Shown here piece by piece: positions 41,383 to 51,840 of a stretch of 64,000 bases of DNA. Source of the stretch: Sthenelais limicola (taxonomy: Eukaryota; Annelida; Polychaeta; Phyllodocida; Sigalionidae). A program made the position numbers and the translations under genes. Within the stretch, counting starts at the first letter, position 1. Every line of letters begins with the position of its first letter. Where the stretch lies: NCBI GenBank assembly GCA_942159475.1, contig OW804094.1, positions 48,976,966 through 49,040,965 on the forward strand, written 5' to 3'. Below the pieces are notes generated by a model. It did not search any database. It saw nothing but the letters and a program-made list of their open reading frames with translations, and was not told the DNA's origin.

Positions 41383-41767
41383 TTGAGATCTATTACAGGA
41401 AACTTACAAAATGTAATTTTTAATGATTTGAACCATTTCATAGGAATCGACATCAAAACATATATATTCACCATATTAATTAAAGAAACATTAAACGAAA
41501 TAAGTATGCTACAACGTGGTCTAACATACTATGTAGGACGAAGTATTCTAATGAGTGTGAAGGAAATAAATATATAATGATTGCAGGTCAAAAAGCCAAA
41601 GGAAAAAAATGCAAGGGAGAACAAATGTAAAGACAGGTTACAAGTTTTAGACAAGAAAAAAAGATTAAATATCGAAGAAATTGTTGAGAGAAATAAGCTA
41701 ATACAAGATATAAGGGAATCCGATCTGAGAAAAGCAGAAGGAGCCCTTATTAGATCAAGAGCTAAAT
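41383..41767 (+). pseudogene. L1/Tx1-like ORF2, segment before RT
   Basis: Lys/Glu-rich helical sequence (KKPKEKNARENKCKDRLQ ... DLRKAEGALIRSRAK) ends exactly where the jockey-type LINE begins. In L1 proteins IRSRAKW is followed by GEK-x-SKYF, and that continuation is found at 43665 in the same reading. Two stops occur near 41575, so the piece is inactive. Confidence 0.65.
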
Positions 41768-43664
41768 ATATATATATATATATTGAATTTTTATTCATGA
41801 ATTTTTAACAATTACATAGTTATGAAAAGGGCATACAATTCTACAGTGCAGGTCTTCCAATGTGTCCTTAAATAAAGTGAAAAACGAACATATATCTTGA
41901 TTTACATAGTAATTCGTCAATGATTTAGGCTCAGTGTTACAATTTTTATAGAGAGGTACTTAGGTAATATTTAGGTCCTATTGTACTTTAAGACCTTTAC
42001 ATCACAGTCGGTTATGTTACAACAGGATTCCCTGGTAATTAATCTATTTTCCTAACACGGGGTGACGGGGTTTCAATATTTAATCATAAACTTCGTCCTT
42101 GAGATAAGAGCAATGTTACATCATATAGTATAACAGTAAATCAGTGAGACCTTTAAAGAAAGATCACCCCACCATCCAACCCAATATGACTACCCATCGA
42201 TATCTCGATCTTTGAAAAGGTATTATATACCTAGGTATTTACACGGGGATTAAAGTCAACGTGTTTTAACCCTTAACTTTTATGACAATCAAGTATGACA
42301 GAATAATAAGAGTATAATACACAGAACAGGACCTGAATAATAGGTCATAATAACGTCAATCATTTTTTAATTGTTAGAATCACTAAGGTATTTGTCGAAT
42401 TCAGATGGGTAAACTTGTTTTAAATATCGGTTAAACTCTTTGCTAGACTGCAATGTCTGAGTTTTTACAGGTAGATTGTTCCATAGAACTGACATGGTAT
42501 ATAGATAAGACTTCCTAAACATTTCATTTTTTGGGTGAGGAACCACCATCTTTCTTCCCTTAGTGAGATTTCTTAGTCCAATGCCTCTGTTATCAATATT
42601 CTTTCCAGCTTTAATCCTGGAGAATGCTCGCCCTAGAATATGCATTTCCCTTCTAGTCTGAAGGGTCGGCATATTGAGAGTTGCGTGTATTTGCTTGGTA
42701 CTAGTTAGTTTGGGTAAACCCAGTATTATCTTTAAAGAGGCGTTTTGTAATGATTGTAACTTTTGCAGTTGTTTCAGGGGAGCTACATTGTAAAATACAT
42801 CCCCATAATCAATATGGGGGAGGATGGCTGTCTTATATAATAGTAATAAGGTGTCTTTTTGGCAGACCCTAAAAAGCTTCGAGATGGCCTTAACCTTGGC
42901 CCTCACCACGTTGTTTTTCCTGTCAACAAATGTTTTAAAGTTAAGGTGCCTATCTAATTCCACACCAAGATATTTATAATACTGTACAGATTCTATCATT
43001 TGGTTATCAATAAAATATTGTGCCATATTACTTGTGTTAGGCTTTGTACATACGGTAACTGTCTTACATTTTTTAATGTTTAGTGAAATCTTGTTTGTTC
43101 GACACCATTTGACAATATTATTAAGGTCATCTTGTAAATCAACAATATTACCTGAACTCACAGGCCTATCTCCATATAACACGGTATCGTCCGCGAAAAG
43201 TTGTATCTCACTGTTATGGACTGCATCAATTAGGTCATTTATGTAAATGATAAACAATATCGGCCCGAGAGACGTTCCCTGTGGTACGCCACAGGTAACG
43301 TTCCCTACTTCGGATAACACCCCATTAGCCGATATCCTCTGAGTACGATCGCCCAAATAATCTTTGAACCACTCTATCTCTTTCCCTTTTACTCCATAAT
43401 GAATTAATTTTTGAATTAAGCTGTCATGATTGACGGTGTCGAAAGCTTTCCGAAAGTCTAAGAAAATTAAGTCTGTGGCTCTTTTATTATTTAAGTTTTC
43501 GTATACTTTTTCCAATAAATTATCGTGAGCGTCTACTATCGATTTTCCAGGTCTAAAACCAAACTGCTTCTCGTTCAATAGTAGGTTCTCATTAAAGTAT
43601 TCTGATATTTGAGCTTGTATACAGCTTTCCATAATCTTGGCGGGTTCGATGGGAAAATAATGGG
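41768..43664 (-). mobile_element. 5'-truncated jockey/CR1-type LINE inserted in the L1-like element
   Basis: It lies antisense to its host. Its 3' end is a (TA)n tail at 41768-41783 followed by TTTTTATTCATG and CAGGTCTTCCAATG, as in other members. The host sequence AAAT is present on both sides (41764-41767, 43665-43668), a likely target duplication. The 5' end is truncated within the RT. The last 15 bases or so (43646-43660) copy host sequence from 43756-43770. Confidence 0.8.
42367..43645 (-). CDS. LINE reverse transcriptase, jockey superfamily, N-terminally truncated
   Basis: One open frame of about 425 codons from the truncation point to the stop at 42367. In order: PAKIMES (start of RT), QFGFRPGKSIVDA, FLDFRKAFDTVNHDS (first catalytic Asp), CGVPQGTSLGPILF, LFADDTVLYG (catalytic FADD), YKYLGVELD, then the thumb and C-terminal part with ILPHIDYGDVFY, LQKLQSLQNASLKII and SVLWNNLPV. 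No stop or frameshift occurs, so the insertion is fairly young, but without the endonuclease it cannot mobilise itself. It has no ATG of its own at the 5' end. It is antisense to the host LINE. Confidence 0.85.
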
Positions 43665-44343
43665 AAATGGAGCGTTGATGGAGAGAAGTGTTCAAAATAT
43701 TTCTGCTCCCTTGAAAAGTTTAAAGCTGAAAGCAAAGTAATAAATATGTTAAATGTCGATGGGAAAATAACCTGTAACCCAGTAGACATCCTGAAAGAAG
43801 AACAATTCTATACCAAATTGTATAAAAAAGGTGAAAGTTGCCCTGAAACAACTGAAATGTTTAGCGATAAAGAGCATGCCAGCCAGTTGGATGAAGTCAA
43901 CAATGACTTTATATCAAGAGAAATATCTGAGGAAGAAATTAAAAAGGTTATTCTTTCCATGAAAAAAAATAAATCATCTGGATGTGATGGTTTTAGTATT
44001 GAATTCTACCAGCATTTCTGGGGAACTGTGAAGATGTTTTTTATACCAATGATGCGACAATGCCTTGAGGAAGGGCAAATGACAGAAAATCAAAAACGAG
44101 GAGTACGTAATTGCAGTAATTCCAAAAAAAGGCAACAACCCAATCTTTATTAAGAACTGGAGACCAATCACCCTCCTCAACGTTGACTACAAAATAATAT
44201 CGAAAATACTAGCAGCAAGAATCTCTGAATTTCTCCCCCAAATAATAAATGGAGACCAATTCGGTTTCGTCAGAAACAGATATAAAGGCTCTGCCGTTTG
44301 TAAAATAAACGATATCATATATATGACGACGCTTGCTAGGGAA
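43665..44343 (+). pseudogene. L1/Tx1-like ORF2, N-terminal RT part
   Basis: Reads WSVDGEKCSKYFCSLEK, then ISEEEIKKVILSMKKNKSSG and CDGFSIEFYQHFW. A frameshift near 44100 moves the reading to VIPKKGNN, KNWRPITLLNVDYKII and GDQFGFVRNR, and on to NDIIYMTTLAR, where the 416-bp insert begins. These are the standard early RT motifs of the L1/Tx1 group. Confidence 0.75.
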
Positions 44344-44759
44344 TAAAGAGATGACAAGTGGAATAGGTTTGGCCAGAACAGCCAGAAGTTGTTTAATAAT
44401 CAAATATCCCAATCGATATCCACAAATACATAACATATTAACAATATCACGGCAGTAATAGTTGAAGAATAAGGTAAGTACAAAGACAATATCAGACATT
44501 GTGAAAACACAGCATAAAGTTCAAATTTTCCGCGAAAATCGTGCGGGGTGTTGCCTGCTAGGCGAGTGGAGCGAGAGTGGCCCGTTAAGAATCATTGAGG
44601 TGGGTGTGTCGCGCTGAGCTAGACGGTGATTGGCTGGCGCAGCGATGACGACATAGAGAGGCGTGGTCGCTCAAGCTGAGTGACTATGACGTCAGACGGA
44701 ATCCCTTAGCAAAGGGGGCGTGTCAATATAAGCACTGCGGATGCAGCTTCACTTCTCTA
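44344..44759. mobile_element. 416-bp promoter-like insertion of unknown type
   Basis: It separates codons that are adjacent in the host RT. Its right half is GC-rich against the AT-rich host. It contains GATTGGCTGG (inverted CCAAT), a perfect TGACGTCA at 44690-44697, GGGGGCGTG (44717-44725) and CAATATAAG (44727-44735), in promoter order facing right and ending about 25 bp before the host codons resume. No clear terminal repeats or target duplication are visible. It could be an LTR fragment, a SINE or a captured promoter. Confidence 0.45.
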
Positions 44760-46807
44760 TTGGAGAAGTCTGGGGAGCAAGGTATTGACGCATCATTGGA
44801 TTTTTCTAAAGCTTATGATTCCATAGAGTGGCCTTTTATGAAGAAAGCTCTCGAAGCTCATAATATTAACGATGAATTCATATATTGGATTGAAGCTCTT
44901 CTATTTGACTCTAAAGCGGTATTTACAAATAATGGAAGATCGTCTCAGTGGTTCAACGTACAACGAGGAATGAAGCAGGGAGACCCCCTATCCTCTCTAT
45001 TGTTCACAATTGTTGTAGAGAAATTGGCTTGTCAAATCAGAAAATCTGAAAATGTCTCGGGTATTAAAATGGCAGATGTTGAAGCCAAAATCACCCAATT
45101 TGCTGATGATCTAACCATAACAGTGAAAAATGAAAGTTTTCTTGTAGAGGTTATAAACATAATTAAAAAATTCACAAGAGCCTCTGGCCTAAAGCTAAAC
45201 GAAGCAAAATTAAAAGGTTTCCTGATAGGAGGAATACATATATCCCATGAATCTTTAAAAGAAATCGAATGGGTAGAAAAAATGAAAATTCTTGGCATTA
45301 CCTTATTATGTCCGAGGAATGAAAAAGTATCATACAAAATAAACAGCGAAGACCTTATTAATAAATTCAACAATATAGTAAATGACTGGAGTAATAGGTT
45401 TCTCACCATGAAAGGTCGAATACTAGTGTGTAATATATTTTTATTACCAATTTTTCAACATGTCATGTGATGTATTTCCTTTGACGAAGCCCTTATAAAA
45501 AAGATCAACAAAATTATGTTGGATTTTGTGTATAAAGGACCTGGTGGACCTATCAGCGTGGCTTTTATTGCACAAAAAATAGAAAATGGAGGCCTAGGCT
45601 TAAGGTTGATCGAAGAGATAAATATCACCAACAAAATAATGTGGGTTAAAAGATTCTTATGCTGCGGTAATCAGCAGTGGGTCAAGTCACTAGAGCATTT
45701 CGAGGGGAAAACCCTAGACCATGTTTTTCTGGCAAGAAGTAGCTCCAAACGATATTTAAATGGTTTTTACAAAGGTTTATTTAAAATCTGGAATAAAACA
45801 TATACAAAACACAAGCCACAAACTGCAACCAAATTGTGAAAGAAAGGCTCTGGTACAATAAGCATATAATGTACAAAAACAAGATGATATACAGACCAGA
45901 TTGGGAGGAAATGGGGATCACGTCAGTAGGTGATATTCTATATGAAAATGGAAACATTATGACTCATAAGGATATAGCCCTAAATTATAAATTAGTACCA
46001 AGCTTCTATCATAGAAAAGAAATCGCTCTAGTTATGCCTAAAAGATGGCTCAACATAATAAAACAGCAAGGCGTAACAAATGAAGCCAACTCCATAGATT
46101 GTTATATGTTAAATGTGTAAATCTCATTGAGTGTAATGCAAAAGAGGTATATCAAAATCTGATTTTGAGCAAAAAAGTTAACAGAGAAAAGTTCGACAAG
46201 TGGCAGATTCTTCTCAAACTTGACGACGAACAATTTCATGAAGTGGATTGGAAGAAAAACTTTTGTCTTCCATATAAAATCACCACAGAAACCAGAATCC
46301 AAAATATTGCACAAAACTCTAGCGTGTAATAAACATTTAAAAGATATTGATGTCAAAAAGAGTGATAAATGTGACTTTTGCTCAGGAAAAGATGATTTGG
46401 TACATTTTTTGGTTGACTGCAATAACACCAAAAACATGTGGAGACAATTACTCAAATGGATTTATGAAAATTGGTATTTAAACCTTGATAGTAAAGGTGA
46501 AAAGATATTCCATAAGAAGTCAAATGTTGTTGAAATAAATAACATTGATATTGTATTCGGTATTTCCTTAGGAAACTTAAATACAACTGTAATTAATTGG
46601 ATAATGTTACAAACAAAAACCTTCGTGTATAGGCAGAAACTATTTGGTAAAGGTGTTTTAAAGCAATTGTTGTTGATGTACGAACTCAGGTCCAGATGCA
46701 CAGTAATGATATATTCCCATTCATTTAGAACAATTAAAAAAGTAGAAAGAGCAATATGGCGAAGGCTAAAAGCAGATATTGAAGAACAGATAGATTTCCT
46801 AAAATAA
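44760..46807 (+). pseudogene. L1/Tx1-like ORF2, RT core to C-terminus
   Basis: Contains SLDFSKAYDSIEW (catalytic Asp), GMKQGDPLSSLLF, ITQFADDLTI (catalytic FADD) and ASGLKLN, then the C-terminal region with a Cys/His knuckle CDFCSGKDDLVHFLVDC (C-x2-C-x7-H-x4-C) characteristic of L1/Tx1 LINEs. A TGA at 45468 and frame changes near 45836 and 46100-46250 break the frame into four pieces. The stop at 46805 is followed by the 3' UTR into which Ngaro-2 is inserted. Confidence 0.8.
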
Positions 46808-46908
46808 AAATGAATAAAATGGGTAATCACAAGCATCAGGATCGAAAAAATAACCTGGCATACTAATGCACAAAGTTCATTGTATTCGATCTTTAATAAT
46901 ATGAAATG

Positions 46909-46999
46909 CATATCTGGTGTACTGTGCAGGCTGAAGATAACATATAAATAATGACAGGGACGAGAGGGATGGCTTTGACCACCAATAATGGTAGTTTAT
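46909..46999 (-). repeat. Ngaro-2 repeat B2
   Basis: 91-bp repeat from CATATCTGGTGTACTGTGC to GGTAGTTTAT. Confidence 0.9.
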
Positions 47000-47230
47000 G
47001 CCATGATAGGTGTGCGTATTCACAAAAAACATGGCCAGATTAGCCCATGGCATAAACATGCCTGGATTGAACTAGTGGAATCCGTTTTTCGAATGCAACC
47101 GGCACTTGTGAAAGACACTCACCAAAAGCCACTTGCGTTTTGTGAATCCGTTGCCCCATATGCATCTCGCATTTAGTTATATCTTATTATTTCACCATAA
47201 CATAACATACATAACAATAAAAGATTTTTT

Positions 47231-47426
47231 TTTCGAGGTATGTGTGGACAGGTGGGGATCAGGAGAGCAGGTGAATGGGGAGAATGTTATTGTTTTGATC
47301 ATGGAAGGCTCGCCATTGTGACGTCGCACGTTGGGGCGTGCGGCGAGGGGGGCATGGTCTGGAGATGTAGCCTGGAGATGTAGCCTGGCGACGTAACCAA
47401 TATACCCGGTGACGCATCACCTACAC
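47231..47426 (-). repeat. Ngaro-2 repeat A2
   Basis: 196-bp repeat from TTTCGAGGTATGTGTGG to CACCTACAC, containing an internal duplication of GGAGATGTAGCCT. It abuts B1 directly. Confidence 0.9.
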
Positions 47427-47516
47427 ATATCTGGTGTACTGTGCAGGCTGAAGATAACATATAAATAATGACAGGGACGAGAGGGATGGCCTTGACCACC
47501 AATAATGGTAGTTTAT
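47426..47516 (-). repeat. Ngaro-2 repeat B1
   Basis: 91 bp, differing from B2 at one base seen (GGCCTTG versus GGCTTTG). Confidence 0.9.
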
Positions 47517-47599
47517 TTCACCAAAGAAGGCCAACCCGGAGTCACAGAAGTGAAAGCCTATCTGATATGAAGGTGTCCACTTTAAGTTTAGTCTCCATG

Positions 47600-48508
47600 G
47601 AAGGGGTTATATATGAATTAACACAGGCAGAGCGCCAATTACCCCTGGCTTTGATGTCTGACATTGATGCTCACACTGATGCCATATAAGTGGCGCCTCC
47701 TCGACGCAGTGATTGAGGAGAGAACACACCTGAAATCCTGGCCCTAGCACAACATATTTGAAGAAAGTTTTTGAACTCCTCATAGGAGGGATTAGCCCTT
47801 GCTTTAGTAGAGAATAATAAGGAGTTAGGCAAATGATTGGCAGCTAACACATACTTCTGCAGCCAAAAGACCGCACACAAGTTTCACAATAGGTATCTTG
47901 AACGGAGTCGTTGAAGTCTTGGATGATTCCACGGACACAACTACACCCCAGGAGGTCAGGTGGATGTCCTGACGTTTTAGCACATGGGGGGATGGGACAA
48001 TGTGGCCGACTCTAAGCAGTGACCTGAACAAGAAGAGTATCATAGTCCATAAAACACATTGAAGAGATGAGGAGAAATCTACTTGCTGGGACATCTTTAG
48101 CAAGTGCACAGGTAAGATGGGATCCGAGGGTGACGGAGATGATCCCGGTAGATGACTAATGCCCCGCAGCACCCCTTTAATGGCTGGGTGTGACAGAGCT
48201 GGGCAGTCTATTAGGCGAATCCTTGCCCCAAACACCATGCCACAAAGGTAAGTAGTAACCGATGAAGACTTCATGAAGGTGGAAAGGAATGCGGCACACA
48301 TACACATCGCCTCCACTGATATTGGGGCACTAGGGATGCAGTTATTCTGAAGAAAATCTGTGAACGACCTCCACTGACAGTGGCGCTGCACTAGTGTTGA
48401 AGGGGCAACTGATTTCTCCTGGAGCATGGCAACTCTTTCCATCCACCTCTCCATGCCTATAAGAATGAGATGAAACATATGACGAAAAACAGTACAAACC
48501 CGCTTCAA
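47600..48508 (-). pseudogene. Ngaro-2 tyrosine recombinase, inactivated
   Basis: An open segment from 48508 to 47825 has the core-binding domain and the first catalytic arginine (SLLRVGH). A second frame (47880-47671) carries SPQSLRRGGATYM, where the usual catalytic histidine is Q, then hits a TGA. Beyond it the reading continues with GNWRS and the tyrosine box NSYIT. A frameshift, a nonsense codon and a lost catalytic residue make it non-functional. Confidence 0.8.
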
Positions 48509-50303
48509 TTAGGGTAGAAAAGTCACAGTCTTTATCCATGTAAGGGAGACGAGATAAGTAATCAGCTACCACATTGTTCTTATGTTCTTAGTATTAATAT
48601 AGTAGGGGCACAGTTCAATTGATATATATATGTGGTCCAAAAAAGTTCATATAGCCATTGCATACATGTTTTGTTGCAACTTATACCATTAGTAAGCATA
48701 GCTACAACCTGCGTATTGTCAATAAAGCATTTCACACGACAACCTTTGAGTTTGTCTATCCGCCTCCTAACTCCCAGGAGTATAGGAAACAGTTCCTGGA
48801 CATTGATATTATCGTGCTTCAGGTTTTCCCGGGGGCCAGAAGCTAAGTGGTGGCAATCAGTACCAACCCATGGAATGGTGTGGTGTTGAAAAGTTCCAGC
48901 TATCCAGTCACCACCCAGAAAAATTCCAAAGCCACAGCTAGAGGCGTCAGATACCATGGATAATTCATATTCAGGCTTGACTAGTAGACCTACCCCATTG
49001 AACACCTTACAAAAAGCATTCCACCATCTTATGTCATCTCTGAATGCCTCTGAAATTGGGGATCTAGCCAAACGTTTAGATAACAGTACCTTGTAAAAAA
49101 AATCGAAGAGACGTCTGCAAAAGGTACACCCGCCCTTGAAAACTGAAGAGCAATGGGCGAGATAACCACATGTCCTTCTTATAGATGTACTTGGCATCTT
49201 GTACGTCATGAAGAATGACTCTCAGCTTTTCTAGCTTCCTTTGTGGTAGTCTTAAAGTCATTTTTGATGAGTCAATCTCGAAGCCCAAGTAGGTGCATAC
49301 AGTACTGGGGGTTGTCACTTTGGGCCAGGCCACATAAAACCCCAGGAATCGGAGAAGGGCAATAAGGGAATCACGGGCTTGGGTACAGGCAGGGAGGTCA
49401 TTATCACATAGGTAAAAATCGTCCAAATAGTTAACCACACATACATTGAACAGGTTATACATACATTCAGCGACCAAAGTAGAAATGCAATCAAAAACAC
49501 ATGGGCCAATCCTAAGGCCAAAACACAGTCTGTTATCTAAAATAGTGTTCTTCATCATCGATAGTCCACCTGAACTTACATAGAGTTCTATGCTCAGCGT
49601 TTATAGCAACGGCCCTATAAGCAGATGTCGACGACACTCATATAAGAGTCTAAGCTAACCATGTCAGTCGCCATGTCAATGTTATTGTAAGAAAAACCAG
49701 GAACCAATGACTCACAATGAAAGTTTATGGAGTCACGATCAGGGCGCGAGCAGTCAGTAATAGGCCTAATGCCGCCATCAGGCTTAAATATAGCGCCCAG
49801 AGAGTGGATACACTTAGGTTTCTTTTCCACAATAGAAATACAGCCCTCAAGAAGTTCGTTTTTAACAATCTTATCCATCTTTAAACTGGCCTTGTCTTCC
49901 ATAATGGAAGAGTAATTTACGCAATCATATGCCTGTACTGGCACGTCGACTACATCAATACCATCAATGATACGATTAAACACATCTACATAATGTTCAA
50001 ATACAGAACAACCCTGGTGGAATAAAATAGCTGTGAAACGACAAGGTTTAAGCTGAACAGGCAGGTTATCAAGTTTATGTATACAGTTGCAATTACCATG
50101 AAAACAACTACTAAATACATCAACGGACCAACCGTTCTTTGACACAGGGGTAGAGAAATGGCCACATCGGGCGATAAGATATCATTACCACGACAAAAAT
50201 TTCTAACAACATCGCAAACACATCTGTACTCACAGTTACCGTCACAAACCGCCGTTGGTTCACCCGGCAAAACACAGATGTCAGCACCCCTCTGATTCTC
50301 CAT
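48509..50303 (-). pseudogene. Ngaro-2 RT-RNase H, frameshifted
   Basis: Pieces at 50303-50150, 50145-49615, 49558-49076, 49209-48580 and about 48572-48510 together give KPDGGIRPITDCSRP, a palm aspartate segment (VVDICL), NRLCFGLRIGPCVF, VVNYLDDFYL (YLDD box), YLGFEID, and RNase H motifs MVSDASSCGFG, NVQELFP and FIDNTQV, ending VADYLSR. At least four frameshifts separate them. The frame starts right after the gag TAG, in the gag frame, with an ATG two codons later. Confidence 0.85.
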
Positions 50304-50309
50304 CAGATC

Positions 50310-51204
50310 CTATTTGGCAACCTTGCTAGACCCACACGTCTTGGCACCGTGGTCTGACGATGAACATGTAGAACAGCGGTGAGGATATTCACATTGCACC
50401 TTACAACAACCACCCGCGTTAAACTTGAAGCAAATCCTGTTCCCAGAACTGGCAGAAGACTTGGAACATTTAGCTGACGATCCAGATTTAGTTGCCACTG
50501 CTTTCCTGGAGTTTTCATAGGAATAGTATCGAAGAACTTCCTCTTGCTTGACATCGCTGAATGCCGAAAGCCCCTTTTTGTTAGCCCGGACTCGCACCGC
50601 TTGGTCGTACAACATTGAAGCCTTCAAGGTGTACATTTGGGAAGCATTTTTCTCCAACATGGTGATAACATGGGATAACACACCTGACAACTCTTCATAA
50701 GGTCTACAATCCACCAACATCTTCTCCAACATATGAAGTGATAGCAACAACAGGTTATCAAAAGTCTCAATGCTCTCACCCTTGTTAAGATGTTGATCTC
50801 TGTCGAAAGGACCCGAGCGCTTCCTCGAAGAGCTGCGCCAACGACGGCTGGATGTTGCCACATTATAAATGGAGCTTTCCCTACTTGGAGATCATCTATC
50901 TTCACGCCCTATATCACGACGGGAGACCTGGATTCCCAGAATTTCACCTCATATTCAGACGAAGACACCTCAGAAGGCTCAGGAATGTCTATCTTCTCAC
51001 TGGACCGTTTCTCAAGGCCCTCCACAGCTGATAAGATCTTCACGACCATCCCTTCGAGGCTGGTGACCCTCTCGGTAAGTTGAGTAAAGTATTCTTCTCT
51101 CCCTCCACCGCTTTAACTTCAGCAATAAGTTTCCTATTGCACAACTGTCCTGTTGGAGGATCATGGGCATAGCCACACTGAGCACACTGCCTCTGTTTTC
51201 CCAT
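50310..51204 (-). pseudogene. Ngaro-2 Gag-like, broken
   Basis: The ATG at 51204 (context CAAGATGGG) opens a short frame with CAQCGYAH and a following C, matching the N-terminal finger of Ngaro-1 Gag. It stops at 51040. The C-terminal part (50861-50310) contains a helical region and the Cys/His-rich end CFKFNAGGCCKVQCEYPH, CSTCSSSDHGAKTC. Frame changes lie between. It ends VAK then TAG, with pol continuing in the same frame. Confidence 0.7.
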
Positions 51205-51253
51205 CTTGAAAAAATTCCAACCAAATCGGCCAATCACCAAGAAATATAAAAAA

Positions 51254-51449
51254 TTTCGAGGTATGTGTGGACAGGTGGGGATCAGGAGAGCAAGTGAATG
51301 GGGAGAATGTTATTGTTTTGATAATGAAAGGCTCGCCATTGTGATGTCGCACGTTGGGGCGTGCGGCGAGGGGGGCGTGGTCTGGAGATGTAGCCTGGAG
51401 ATGTAGCCTGGCGACGTAACCAATATACCCGGTGACGCATCACCTACAC
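51254..51449 (-). repeat. Ngaro-2 repeat A1
   Basis: 196-bp 5' terminal repeat. It differs from A2 by a few substitutions (for example GATAATGAAAGG versus GATCATGGAAGG). Confidence 0.9.
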
Positions 51450-51450
51450 T

Positions 51451-51640
51451 GAATCCTTACCAGTAGCATACCTTGCTAAAACATAATAATTATGTGTCGC
51501 ATGAACTTTTACTTGACTTTAAATTTCCAGCAACAACAGCGCCACCACAAGGAAATAAAAAGAATTAGATATGTAAGAGCCTAGATGGCAGGATATGGCA
51601 GGATAAAAAAATAAAGATTCTAAAAAAAAATATATATAAT
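51451..51640 (+). repeat. continuation of the L1/Tx1-like 3' UTR and A-rich tail
   Basis: After Ngaro-2 the sequence ends with AATAAAGATTCTAAAAAAAA at about 51609-51628, as expected for the 3' end of the host LINE. The link rests on position and the tail. Confidence 0.5.
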
Positions 51641-51646
51641 AATGAT

Positions 51647-51712
51647 ATGGTTAGAAACCAAATGAACCACTCGATTCCAAGTTCAAATAACGTAATAAAC
51701 TCAGATAGGAGA
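51647..51712 (+). repeat. diverged direct repeat of 41299-41370
   Basis: ATATGG-TAGA-AC-AAATGAA, TCGA and TCCAAGTTCAAA are shared with 41299-41350 in order, with about 20 percent difference. It lies just beyond the LINE tail. Confidence 0.55.
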
Positions 51713-51771
51713 AGATACGAGGAGATGCAATGTGTTGATTAATACAAGTTACAAATTTCACCTGAACCATA

Positions 51772-51840
51772 ACCTGATGAAGCCCAATGTACGGGCGAAA
51801 GCTTGTGAATAAGATATAAAATCCTTGAACACAGGGTTTT
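51772..51840 (+). repeat. CTGATGA...GAAA motif (retroelement tail-like)
   Basis: CTGATGA at 51774-51780, a potential stem GCCC-loop-GGGC, then GAAA at 51797-51800, followed by GCTTGTGAATAAG. It resembles a hammerhead core but has an extra A before the stem and poor stems I and III. Such strings recur in animal retroelements. 51841-52239 holds nothing else supported. Confidence 0.3.

Larger units (their letters stand above)
46909..51450 (-). mobile_element. decayed Ngaro-type retrotransposon (Ngaro-2)
   Basis: Same plan as Ngaro-1: A1 (51254-51449), gag, RT-RNase H, recombinase, B1 (47426-47516), A2 (47231-47426), B2 (46909-46999). The A copies are both 196 bp with about four differences in the stretch I compared; the B copies are 91 bp with one difference. 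A 231-bp spacer separates B2 from A2, longer than the 20 bp in Ngaro-1. The genes carry several frameshifts and a stop, so it is inactive. The outer ends adjoin the host sequence with no obvious target duplication, as expected for the group. Confidence 0.9.
41299..51640 (+). mobile_element. L1/Tx1-like LINE carrying three nested insertions
   Basis: Coding pieces of one LINE ORF2 on the plus strand at 41383-41767, 43665-44343 and 44760-46807 join in order. They are interrupted by a jockey-type LINE (41768-43664), a 416-bp insert (44344-44759) and, after the stop codon, a Ngaro element (46909-51450). The 3' UTR resumes at 51451 and ends with an AATAAAG and A-rich tail at about 51614-51635. The element is 5'-truncated before the endonuclease. 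The 5' limit is set by a diverged direct repeat of about 70 bp (41299-41370, 51647-51712), so it is approximate. Confidence 0.7.

Noticed and set aside
44209..44499. 96-codon minus-strand open frame starting MSDIV
   Set aside because: It straddles the insert and host LINE boundary; the second half is antisense LINE sequence. A donor-like GTACTTACC follows the first codons, but there is no other support.
51774..51800. Active hammerhead ribozyme
   Set aside because: The core has an additional A, stem I does not pair next to the core and no convincing cleavage triplet with stem III is found.
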